The translations under genes and the position numbers were made by a program. The notes beneath the pieces were generated by a model. That model saw nothing but the letters and a program-made list of their open reading frames with translations. It ran no database searches and was not told the DNA's origin. A DNA stretch of 64,000 nucleotides from Entomomonas asaccharolytica (GTDB lineage: Bacteria > Pseudomonadota > Gammaproteobacteria > Pseudomonadales > Pseudomonadaceae), in the NCBI RefSeq assembly GCF_016653615.1, contig NZ_CP067393.1:1813673-1877672 (forward strand), read 5' to 3'. The number at the start of each line of letters is the position of its first letter. Within the stretch, counting starts at the first letter, position 1. Below are positions 30,686-37,977 of the stretch, in pieces.

Positions 30686-31375
30686 TTATAGCAAATAATG
30701 TATTAATGGTGCAGCAATTAAGTTAATTAATCCCATCAACACCATGGCTAAACCAGCCACAGAACCTTCCCCAACGCCAATCTCATTTGCTCTACTGACC
30801 CCACAACCATGGGCACCTACTCCAAAAATAGCGCCACGAGCTAAAGTCGTTTTTAATGGCAGCCACTTCAGCAATATACCTCCTAATAAAGCACCTAACA
30901 CGCCTGTAATCAACACAAACACCGCGGCTAACTCTGGTACTCCACCTAAGCTTTCAGCCACAGGCATAGCAAAGGGGGTTGTAATGGTACGAGGTACAAG
31001 TGACATTGTTACTTTATCATCCAATGCCAATAAATGAGCTAACCCAAATGAGCTGATAATAGATAACGTACTGCCTACTAACATACCCAAAGATAGGGCT
31101 AACCAATGCTGCATAATTAGTTTACGTTGCTTCCAAATAGGAATGGCAAAAGCGACAGTAGCAGGGCCTAACATTAATACTAGCCAATGGGTATTTTGCG
31201 AATATTCTTTGTAAGTCGTATGTAATGGTACTGCGAATGCAAACAATACTATAGGCACAAATAACAAAGGCGATAAGATATAGTAACGTTTACGCCTATA
31301 TAACCAGCGACTAAGAAAATAACTAAGTAATGTTAGTAATAGCCAAAGCCAAGGTTTCCACCACTCAATGACCAT
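30686..31375 (-). CDS. LrgB/CidB-family inner-membrane protein
   Basis: 229 residues, about seven hydrophobic segments. 'GARGAIFGVGAHGCGVSRANEIGVGEGSVAGLAMVLMG' near the C-terminus (quoted as two parts: ARGAIFGVGAHGCG and RANEIGVGEGSVAG) is diagnostic of the LrgB family. It works with an LrgA-type holin-like partner in murein hydrolase control or in pyruvate or small-acid transport. Its first codons overlap the end of the upstream lrgA-type gene by 11 bp. Confidence 0.9.
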   Translation of the reverse strand: MVIEWWKPWLWLLLTLLSYFLSRWLYRRKRYYILSPLLFVPIVLFAFAVPLHTTYKEYSQNTHWLVLMLGPATVAFAIPIWKQRKLIMQHWLALSLGMLVGSTLSIISSFGLAHLLALDDKVTMSLVPRTITTPFAMPVAESLGGVPELAAVFVLITGVLGALLGGILLKWLPLKTTLARGAIFGVGAHGCGVSRANEIGVGEGSVAGLAMVLMGLINLIAAPLIHYLL

Positions 31376-31769
31376 GTTTTTTTCTCCAGCGCCTCATCAA
31401 ATTCCAACGATAGATAAGTTCTACGGTGATGGCTGTTCCTAGCATTACTAATACGGTGCTGAGCACAATAATTAAAATAATTTTCCAGCCTTGATTGATA
31501 ATCAGCGTTCCATAATCCAGCAAACTCATTACCGCAGGCACAAAAAACAATAACATTTCACCAAGTAATAAGGCAGCGCCCCTTTGCAATTGCTCAGGGC
31601 TTAACCAACCCAACGCAAAGACCATCATTAATAATGCTAAACCAATAACACCAGGAGGAATGGCGAGATGAAACCAGATAACTAATTGCTTGCCCACTGC
31701 ATAAAAAGCAATTAACACCGCTAACTCTGCTAATAGCCGAGTTAACACAAAAATATACTGACGTTTCAT
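31365..31769 (-). CDS. CidA/LrgA-family holin-like protein
   Basis: A protein with four hydrophobic segments. 'GLALLMMVFALGWLSPEQLQRGAALLLGEMLLFFVPAVMSLLDYG' (parts: SPEQLQRGAALLLGEML and FFVPAVMSLLDYG) is the LrgA/CidA core. I use ATG 31769 (MKRQYIFVLTRLL). An in-frame GTG at 31799 would add ten residues, and neither start has a strong ribosome site. It is first of the two-gene lrgAB-type unit. Confidence 0.88.
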   Translation of the reverse strand: MKRQYIFVLTRLLAELAVLIAFYAVGKQLVIWFHLAIPPGVIGLALLMMVFALGWLSPEQLQRGAALLLGEMLLFFVPAVMSLLDYGTLIINQGWKIILIIVLSTVLVMLGTAITVELIYRWNLMRRWRKKHGH

Positions 31770-32165
31770 AGTAAATAATACATTGATAAAAAATATCACC
31801 TTTAACAGATGATATTAAAAAATAGAAAAAAAGAGAATGAGTATAACTATTAATCATACTGTTTTTATTATAGTCTTAATTTTATAGCTAAAACAGCTAT
31901 TTAATAAGTTGTAGAGAAAAGAACATTTTTTATTATTAAAATTCACCAAGTAAAATAATATAACCCTTTATTTATAGCTGATCTATCTTACTATTTGCCT
32001 ATCTTTACACTTAAGAGTAAATAAATATTACTGTTTTTCAATGAGTAATAGGGAACTAAACATTATCCTATCTATCTATAGATTTGGCATTTTTTGCCCA
32101 TTATCATGACTATGTATAAATAATCTGAGTGATTAAAAATACCCTATAAATAATTTAGGATAATT
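31770..32165. other. 396-bp intergenic region, no gene seen
   Basis: Very AT-rich spacer between divergent units (lrgA-type and symporter genes). It should hold both promoters. I see no hairpin terminator, repeat or coding frame. Confidence 0.5.
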
Positions 32166-33524
32166 ATGAAAAAAAAGTCATTTAAAATTAGCCTAGCATG
32201 GCAAATATTAATAGCCTTAATTTTAGGTATTACCTTAGGAGCTATTCTTCATAATGTGCCAAGTTTACAAGTTATTAATATTTTTGGATTTGAAAAAACC
32301 ATTGTAAATCCTAATGTCACTTGGACTATAAATACTATCTTGCAACCTGCTGGTGATTTATTTATTCGCCTTATTAAAATGATTGTTGTACCTATCGTGC
32401 TCTCCTCTATCGTAGTGGGTGTTGCAGGTATAGGGGACTCTAAAAAGCTTGGGCGTATTGGTGTTAAAACCATTGTATATTTTGAAGTTATTACCACTAT
32501 TGCTATTGTAGTAGGTATTACTTTTGCTAATGTCTTTCACCCTGGTACAGGTATTGATATTTCTACCCTAACCCAAACTGATATCTCTCAGTATGCTTCT
32601 GCTACTGCACAAGTCAGCCATGAAAATCATTTTGTACAAACGCTAATGTCGCTAGTACCTACTAATATCTTTGCCGCCTTAATGCGTGGTGATATGTTGG
32701 CAATTATTTTCTTTGCTGTATTATTTGGGGTTGCTTTATCCTCTATTCCTGCCGCAAAAAGAGATCCATTATTAAATATTTTTAGTGGTGTATCAGAAAC
32801 CATGTTTAAGGTAACTAATATTATTATGCACTATGCGCCAGTTGGTGTATTCGCATTAATAGCGGTTACTGTTAGCCAGTTTGGTTTTAGTTCATTGTTG
32901 CCATTGCTAAAACTAGTTTCCCTTGTTTACGCTGCTATTCTGTTTTTTGCTATTGTGATATTTGGTATTGTGGCAAAAATTTGTGGCTTAAATATTTTTA
33001 AACTGATTTTAATCCTAAAAGATGAATTAATATTAGCTTATTCCACTTCAAGCTCGGAAACTGTATTGCCGCGTATTATGGAAAAAATGGAGCATTACGG
33101 TGCACCAAGGTCTATTACTAGCTTTGTGATCCCTACAGGTTATTCATTTAACTTAGATGGTTCGACTCTTTACCAGAGTATTGCTGCTATCTTTATCGCT
33201 CAGTTATTTGGTTATAATCTAACTATCTGGCATGAAATCACCCTTGTTCTTACTTTGATGATTACTTCTAAAGGGATTGCTGGTGTGCCTGGTGTTTCTT
33301 TTGTGGTATTACTAGCCACCTTGGGTAGTGTGATTGATATGAAAGATGCTACCCTAGGTTTAGCCTTTATTGCAGGGGTTGATCGTATTATGGATATGGC
33401 ACGTACTGCACTTAATGTGGTAGGTAATTCTTTGGCCGCCTTAGTAATCGCTAAATGGGAAGGTCAGTTTGATGTTGAAAAATCACTCGCTTATGAAAAA
33501 CAAATGCTGCATCACAATCGCTAA
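32166..33524 (+). CDS. Dicarboxylate/amino acid:cation symporter (DAACS family, GltP/DctA-like)
   Basis: 452 residues, eight membrane helices plus two re-entrant hairpins. The signatures are present: STSSSETVLPRIMEKM (hairpin 1 serine-rich tip) near 287, YSFNLDGSTLYQS near 322 (the NMDGT equivalent, here NLDGS) and KGIAGVPGVSFVVL near 370. It takes up glutamate, aspartate or C4-dicarboxylates with Na+ or H+. It is monocistronic, closed by a strong terminator. Confidence 0.93.
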   Translation: MKKKSFKISLAWQILIALILGITLGAILHNVPSLQVINIFGFEKTIVNPNVTWTINTILQPAGDLFIRLIKMIVVPIVLSSIVVGVAGIGDSKKLGRIGVKTIVYFEVITTIAIVVGITFANVFHPGTGIDISTLTQTDISQYASATAQVSHENHFVQTLMSLVPTNIFAALMRGDMLAIIFFAVLFGVALSSIPAAKRDPLLNIFSGVSETMFKVTNIIMHYAPVGVFALIAVTVSQFGFSSLLPLLKLVSLVYAAILFFAIVIFGIVAKICGLNIFKLILILKDELILAYSTSSSETVLPRIMEKMEHYGAPRSITSFVIPTGYSFNLDGSTLYQSIAAIFIAQLFGYNLTIWHEITLVLTLMITSKGIAGVPGVSFVVLLATLGSVIDMKDATLGLAFIAGVDRIMDMARTALNVVGNSLAALVIAKWEGQFDVEKSLAYEKQMLHHNR

Positions 33525-33542
33525 CCCTCTCTAGTTCTTTTT

Positions 33543-33571
33543 AAAAGCAGTAATTACAAATTACTGCTTTT
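33543..33571. terminator. Bidirectional terminator between symporter and DUF3482 genes
   Basis: Stem AAAAGCAGTAAT / ATTACTGCTTTT with a short loop, between convergent genes. T tracts are present on both strands. Its right arm reaches into the last codons of the DUF3482 gene. Confidence 0.85.
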
Positions 33572-34943
33572 TATTAACTAAAATATCTTCTAACTCTGTA
33601 GCTAATTTCAGAATTTGCTCTGCCCGATCTGAATCATTGGCTCTATAGCTTTTTAATAATGAACACCAATCTTGATGTGCCCGAGCTTTTTGTAAAGGTT
33701 TAGGTAACGCTTGCCACAGTTGATGGTCTGCCACCTTTAACTCAATCGCTTGATTAGCCGCATGGCCACGTTTTACTAAAGCAGCTAATAAATAGCATTG
33801 GCGAATGGCTAAAATTTGTAAAATAGCATCGTCCACACCTAAAAATTGCTTGCCAGTAAATTTACCTACTAATTGATCTTTATAATTGGAAAATGTTTGC
33901 CATGCACTGCCTGTTATAGCACCTAATAATGCAGCGGCGCCTAAAGTTAAGCCCGCAAACATCAAATCCACACCCACACCTGCCACAGCCCCAGCAGCAG
34001 CACCTTTACCAATACTTAGGCTAAACTGTTTTATGGTTTCAGGATTAAATAAATCATCGTCAAAACGACCATCAATTAAGGGTAGGTCTCCTGCAAAAGC
34101 ATCATCTTTTCTAAACTGATACAGCGCCAACAAAGACTCAACACAACGTTGTTCACGTTTTCTTACTTTATCTTGTAAATTTTGCTTAGCATCATTAATG
34201 CTTTGCTCATCGGTAGCCACTAAAAAACTATAAGCGGCTATATCTATTAATAATTCAGCAATTATTTTTAGCCCTTGCTGATAACGCTCTGCTGCTTGTT
34301 GTTCATGGTAATCAATAAGGGAAATTAACTGAGGACGTGACTGCTCCAATAATAAAGCTAAACTCTCATATAAACGTCGCTCACCATCCTCTGGAGGGGC
34401 TACACTATCAAATTGTACTAAGGTATGTAAACCTAAGCGGGCTAAGGCTCCTCGCCATTCTTCTGTACGATGATTATTACTCGCTACAAAATTAACAACC
34501 GCTAATAATGGTTTACCTGTAACGATTAAAATTTCTAATTCATCTTTATATTTTGCCAGTACGGGTTCTCTGGCGTCGATTACGTATAATCCTGCATCAG
34601 ATTGCAACAGTTGCCTTAATACTTTTGCCTCTTGCTCAAAGCGAAGTTTTGCCTCATTACTTGTTAGAAAACGCTCAATTCTCTCAGGCCCATCAAGCCT
34701 ATCCCCTTGAGCTAACTGATCACAATAATCCAATAAACCAATAGCATCTTCTAGCCCTGGCGTATCATATAGCTCTAATAATGGTTTACCTGCAATCAGT
34801 AATTTAGCGCCTTCCACATGGCGAGTGGTACTAGGTTTGTGAGAAACCTCGCCAAAATGAGTGTCACGAATTAAGGTTCGTAATAGTGATGTTTTACCCA
34901 CATTCGTATGACCCACTACAGCAAGCACTAATGGCTTAGTCAT
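33561..34943 (-). CDS. DUF3482-containing Era-like GTPase
   Basis: 460 residues. The G1 motif VVGHTNVGKTSL is near residue 9, G3 DTPGLED near 60, and a candidate G4 VVNF lies near 142. The C-terminal DUF3482 region includes 'GKGAAAGAVAGVGVDLMFAGLTLGAAALLGA' (parts: AAAGAVAGVGVDLM and GLTLGAAALLG), a probable membrane hairpin. In pseudomonads this gene sits next to a DUF2868 gene, as here: the two overlap by 8 bp. The role is unknown; a membrane-linked GTPase complex is likely. Confidence 0.9.
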   Translation of the reverse strand: MTKPLVLAVVGHTNVGKTSLLRTLIRDTHFGEVSHKPSTTRHVEGAKLLIAGKPLLELYDTPGLEDAIGLLDYCDQLAQGDRLDGPERIERFLTSNEAKLRFEQEAKVLRQLLQSDAGLYVIDAREPVLAKYKDELEILIVTGKPLLAVVNFVASNNHRTEEWRGALARLGLHTLVQFDSVAPPEDGERRLYESLALLLEQSRPQLISLIDYHEQQAAERYQQGLKIIAELLIDIAAYSFLVATDEQSINDAKQNLQDKVRKREQRCVESLLALYQFRKDDAFAGDLPLIDGRFDDDLFNPETIKQFSLSIGKGAAAGAVAGVGVDLMFAGLTLGAAALLGAITGSAWQTFSNYKDQLVGKFTGKQFLGVDDAILQILAIRQCYLLAALVKRGHAANQAIELKVADHQLWQALPKPLQKARAHQDWCSLLKSYRANDSDRAEQILKLATELEDILVNKKQ

Positions 34944-36321
34944 CCTCTGCTCCCAACCATGCTAATAAACTGGTTTTATCTCCATAGGTTAATTGCAACT
35001 GATTCAATGTTTGTTGCCAATCAGCAAGGCGTTGTGCATCAGTATCTGACTCTTCTAATAAGTATACCCTCGTTTCTGTTGCACATTGCGCTAACTCTGT
35101 AATCAATGCTAATGTTCCTCTATCAACTGAACGTCTTGGATCACAAACAATTAATAATTTAGCAACTGGATTGATAGTCAATTGATCTAAGATCTGCTTA
35201 CGTTGTTCTCTTGTCTCTATTACGCCAGCATTCACTACATGTTCAGATAAATTAGCAGGTGGCCAAGGATAATTAGCTTCTAATTCTATTCCAACTAATA
35301 CAGCCCCATGCTCTGACCAGTGAGCAGATGCGGCAGCTAACTCTGACCAATGTGTAGGCACAGCATCTGTTACACCAATTATTTCAGTATCTGGCAACAG
35401 GCGTGACTTTAATAAACTATAACTAGGCAACGCTAAGTCTAAACCAAGTCGTTTATAACCATATCGCCAGAAACTACTACAGAGTAAAAATAAAACTAAC
35501 CGTGGTAATATGCCATAGACCACTAACACACCCACCAACCACGCAGCCCACGTTTGTCTTGCAGTATCAGACATTATAGCCATATCGCCACTTTGTCTAA
35601 TTAGCTCCTCACTAGGGATAGGAAAACCTAAGATGTGGGGCAAAGTACCTAAAACCTGTACCACCATTACAAAACTATCCGCACTTAAAATAGTCGTTTG
35701 CCAGATAAAACCATAACGTTGGGTAGCTAGTAATAACAATAAACTTAGCAAAGCAATTATAGACGCTAATAGCCATAAGCCATTGGTTAATCTACCCAAC
35801 CACCAACGCTCTAATTTTCTTTGATGTAATAAATTAACTAAGGCAGGCATTAACTGTACCACTTGTTTTTTACCTGATAACTTACTGGTAAGCCAGAGAC
35901 TAAAGCGGCCTAATTGGTTAACTGATTGCCCGCCTGCAAAGGTACCTACTAACCAAATAATAAGCATCAGAATATTTAGACCTAGCAAACAACCAAGGGC
36001 ACTAAAAATATTAATGGTATGCTCTACTGCGGAGAAAGTAGGTAAAACTAGCCCTATACCAATAAATACAGCCAAAACACACAAGATACGTACAGACCAA
36101 TACATCGCTGTCAAAGTACTTTGCTGTGCTACCATTAAACCTGTTTTGTTAGCTAGCCATTGAGCACGCGTTAAAATACGTGACTCTATATCTCCTCCCG
36201 CTTTACGTGCTTGACGCACAGCTTCACTATCCGCTAATACTCCTTGCTGTTCCTCTTGCAAACGAATAGTTTCAGCCAACCATAGGTCATTAAAATGTTG
36301 TTGATTAGTTTGTTTAGCCAC
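34936..36321 (-). CDS. DUF2868-containing membrane protein
   Basis: 461 residues from a GTG start (MAKQTNQQHFNDLW). Several hydrophobic segments lie between about residues 70 and 290 ('IRILCVLAVFIGIGLVL', 'GLNILMLIIWLVGTFAGG', 'WLLASIIALLSLLLLLA', 'VGVLVVYGILPRLVLFLL'), followed by a soluble C-terminal domain. Order and partner identify DUF2868. It is cotranscribed with, and probably works with, the DUF3482 GTPase. Confidence 0.88.
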   Translation of the reverse strand: MAKQTNQQHFNDLWLAETIRLQEEQQGVLADSEAVRQARKAGGDIESRILTRAQWLANKTGLMVAQQSTLTAMYWSVRILCVLAVFIGIGLVLPTFSAVEHTINIFSALGCLLGLNILMLIIWLVGTFAGGQSVNQLGRFSLWLTSKLSGKKQVVQLMPALVNLLHQRKLERWWLGRLTNGLWLLASIIALLSLLLLLATQRYGFIWQTTILSADSFVMVVQVLGTLPHILGFPIPSEELIRQSGDMAIMSDTARQTWAAWLVGVLVVYGILPRLVLFLLCSSFWRYGYKRLGLDLALPSYSLLKSRLLPDTEIIGVTDAVPTHWSELAAASAHWSEHGAVLVGIELEANYPWPPANLSEHVVNAGVIETREQRKQILDQLTINPVAKLLIVCDPRRSVDRGTLALITELAQCATETRVYLLEESDTDAQRLADWQQTLNQLQLTYGDKTSLLAWLGAEDD

Positions 36322-36588
36322 AATATTTATAAATAGCCTTTGCTAGACACATTAGCCTATATTCTACTGCATCTGACTGAAAATATTGTGGATAAATATT
36401 TAAATTTTATTTTCATATTACAAACCCATTCTTTACCTTATAAATACTAAAAGAAACTTAAAGACATACATCTACTGTAGATAATAATTTAAGAAGGCGT
36501 ATAGTGAAAGCACAAGAGATTATTAGGTTTGGCCTGTTTACGCAAATTACAAGGCATGTAACTGCAAGTTAATTAGTAGGTAAATACG

Positions 36589-36846
36589 ATGAAATATGTA
36601 ACTGTCACACAACAAAATGCGTTAGAACTTTTAAACGACACTAAGGACTTGGTGGATATCAATGATATTGTTGAAGAAGTAGCTGAATTAACCCACTCAT
36701 TTATAAAAGATAATATAAGCTTTGCACAAAATGCCAACTACTTAGAAAAAATAAAAGGCAATGAATTTATGATAAAAGTTTTAAGAGTCGCTGAATATCG
36801 TATGGCGCAAGTTAAAGCTTTATGGACAGACTTTAAACGAAGTTAA
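36589..36846 (+). CDS. Small hypothetical protein, helical
   Basis: 85 residues, no signal or membrane segment: 'KYVTVTQQNALELLNDTKDL', then Asp/Glu-rich helices ('INDIVEEVAELTHSFIKDN') and a C-terminal 'EYRMAQVKALWTDFKRS'. No family is recognised. It is monocistronic with its own terminator. ATG 36589 follows GTAGGTAAATACG, a weak ribosome site. Confidence 0.65.
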   Translation: MKYVTVTQQNALELLNDTKDLVDINDIVEEVAELTHSFIKDNISFAQNANYLEKIKGNEFMIKVLRVAEYRMAQVKALWTDFKRS

Positions 36847-36869
36847 TCTTTAGATTTATCAGACATTAA

Positions 36870-36893
36870 AAAAGAGGGATTATCCCCTCTTTT
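36870..36893. terminator. Terminator between convergent genes at 36.9 kb
   Basis: Stem AAAAGAGGG / CCCTCTTTT with a 6-nt loop, 24 nt after the small gene and 19 nt before the end of the AhpD-like gene. Confidence 0.75.
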
Positions 36894-36911
36894 CTAAACT
36901 GCTTATTAGCA

Positions 36912-37454
36912 TTATTTAGGCGTTATTGGCGGAAAATCTACTTCAGTTTCAGCTACGTTATTCATATAGTTTGTCCAAATATTTAGTGCCACATTCTGCA
37001 CAATCTCTATTATTTCAGCTTCGCTGTATCCATGCTCATGGATATTTTGTAAATCTTGTGCCGATACTTTACCTTTCTTTTCTGCTACTTTCACTGCAAA
37101 TTCAATAGCTGCTTTATTTTTTTCATCAGTAGAAGTGCCATTGCGGTTTGCTGCAATTTCAGCATCATCTACTTTCATTAAATTTTTGCTAATATAACTG
37201 TGTGCAGACAAACAATAAGCACAGCCATTAAGCTCAGCTAATGCCAAGGAAATCGCTTCACGGGTTTTAGCATGTAATTTACCTTTCGCCAAAGCACCTG
37301 AAAGGCTGACATAACCAGTTAATGCTTCTGGACTTAATGCTACTAAGCGATATAAATTAGGTACTTTACCTAATTTTTTATTAACTGCTTCTAGCATCTC
37401 ACGAGATTGTTCAGGTGCTGCGTTAATATCAGCTGGAATAGTAAATCTAGTCAT
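36912..37454 (-). CDS. Carboxymuconolactone decarboxylase / AhpD-like peroxidase-family protein
   Basis: 180 residues. The core 'LNGCAYCLSAHSYISK' (residues about 76-91) carries the CxxC-x3-H redox motif of AhpD-type alkylhydroperoxidases. 'EAISLALAELN' before and 'IEIVQNVALNIWTNYMNNVA' after fit the family. It probably reduces peroxides or an unknown disulphide-linked substrate in the cytoplasm. It stands alone. Confidence 0.9.
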   Translation of the reverse strand: MTRFTIPADINAAPEQSREMLEAVNKKLGKVPNLYRLVALSPEALTGYVSLSGALAKGKLHAKTREAISLALAELNGCAYCLSAHSYISKNLMKVDDAEIAANRNGTSTDEKNKAAIEFAVKVAEKKGKVSAQDLQNIHEHGYSEAEIIEIVQNVALNIWTNYMNNVAETEVDFPPITPK

Positions 37455-37501
37455 GTAACCCCCATGATATATTGCTAGGTAATCTATTTAAACCAATTAA
37501 T

Positions 37502-37543
37502 AAAAACCTCTTATCTCATTACAGTATGAAATAAGAGGTTTTT
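37502..37543. terminator. Orphan terminator-like hairpin
   Basis: Stem AAAAACCTCTTAT / ATAAGAGGTTTTT, further extended by TCAT / ATGA inside. T runs are present on both strands. It lies 48 bp upstream of the AhpD-like start and 435 bp from the next gene end, so the transcript it closes is not obvious. Confidence 0.5.
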
Positions 37544-37928
37544 AAAGCCCATTGCCTGTTATAAATTACAATCATTATACTTACTATAATCCTCCTACTT
37601 ACCTAAACTTAGCTATTGGCAAAAAGTCTAAATATAGGATAAAAGCTAACAACTTTTTTTGGCAGTAAATGTAGTTACAAAACAAAGACAAAATGTATTT
37701 TTATTAATTCGAGCAGTTATAAAAACATATAATTTAGATAAGCTTTTTATAAACTACTTTAGATATAATGATTGAAATAAGGAGAAGCTGTAGCAACAAC
37801 TTGAAAAATTAAACGATATATAACAACTTAATGAATTGTTGTTATAAAAATTGACTTACTAAATTAAAACTAAAATAAAAGCTTGTTAGTTAATTAAACC
37901 ACACTTTCTTTCAATAATATTTATAAAT
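37544..37928. other. 385-bp stretch between two hairpins, no gene seen
   Basis: AT-rich, no reading frame with a plausible start. One AAGGAGAAG lies near 37781 without a following frame. A short RNA between hairpins 37502-37543 and 37929-37956 is possible but unsupported. Confidence 0.4.
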
Positions 37929-37956
37929 AAAGCCCTAGATTAATTTCTAGGGCTTT
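37929..37956 (-). terminator. Terminator of the calcium-binding-repeat gene
   Basis: Perfect stem AAAGCCCTAGA / TCTAGGGCTTT, 6-nt loop, 22 bp past the stop codon on the reverse strand. Confidence 0.8.
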
Positions 37957-37977
37957 GTAAAAGATTAACCAAGAATT

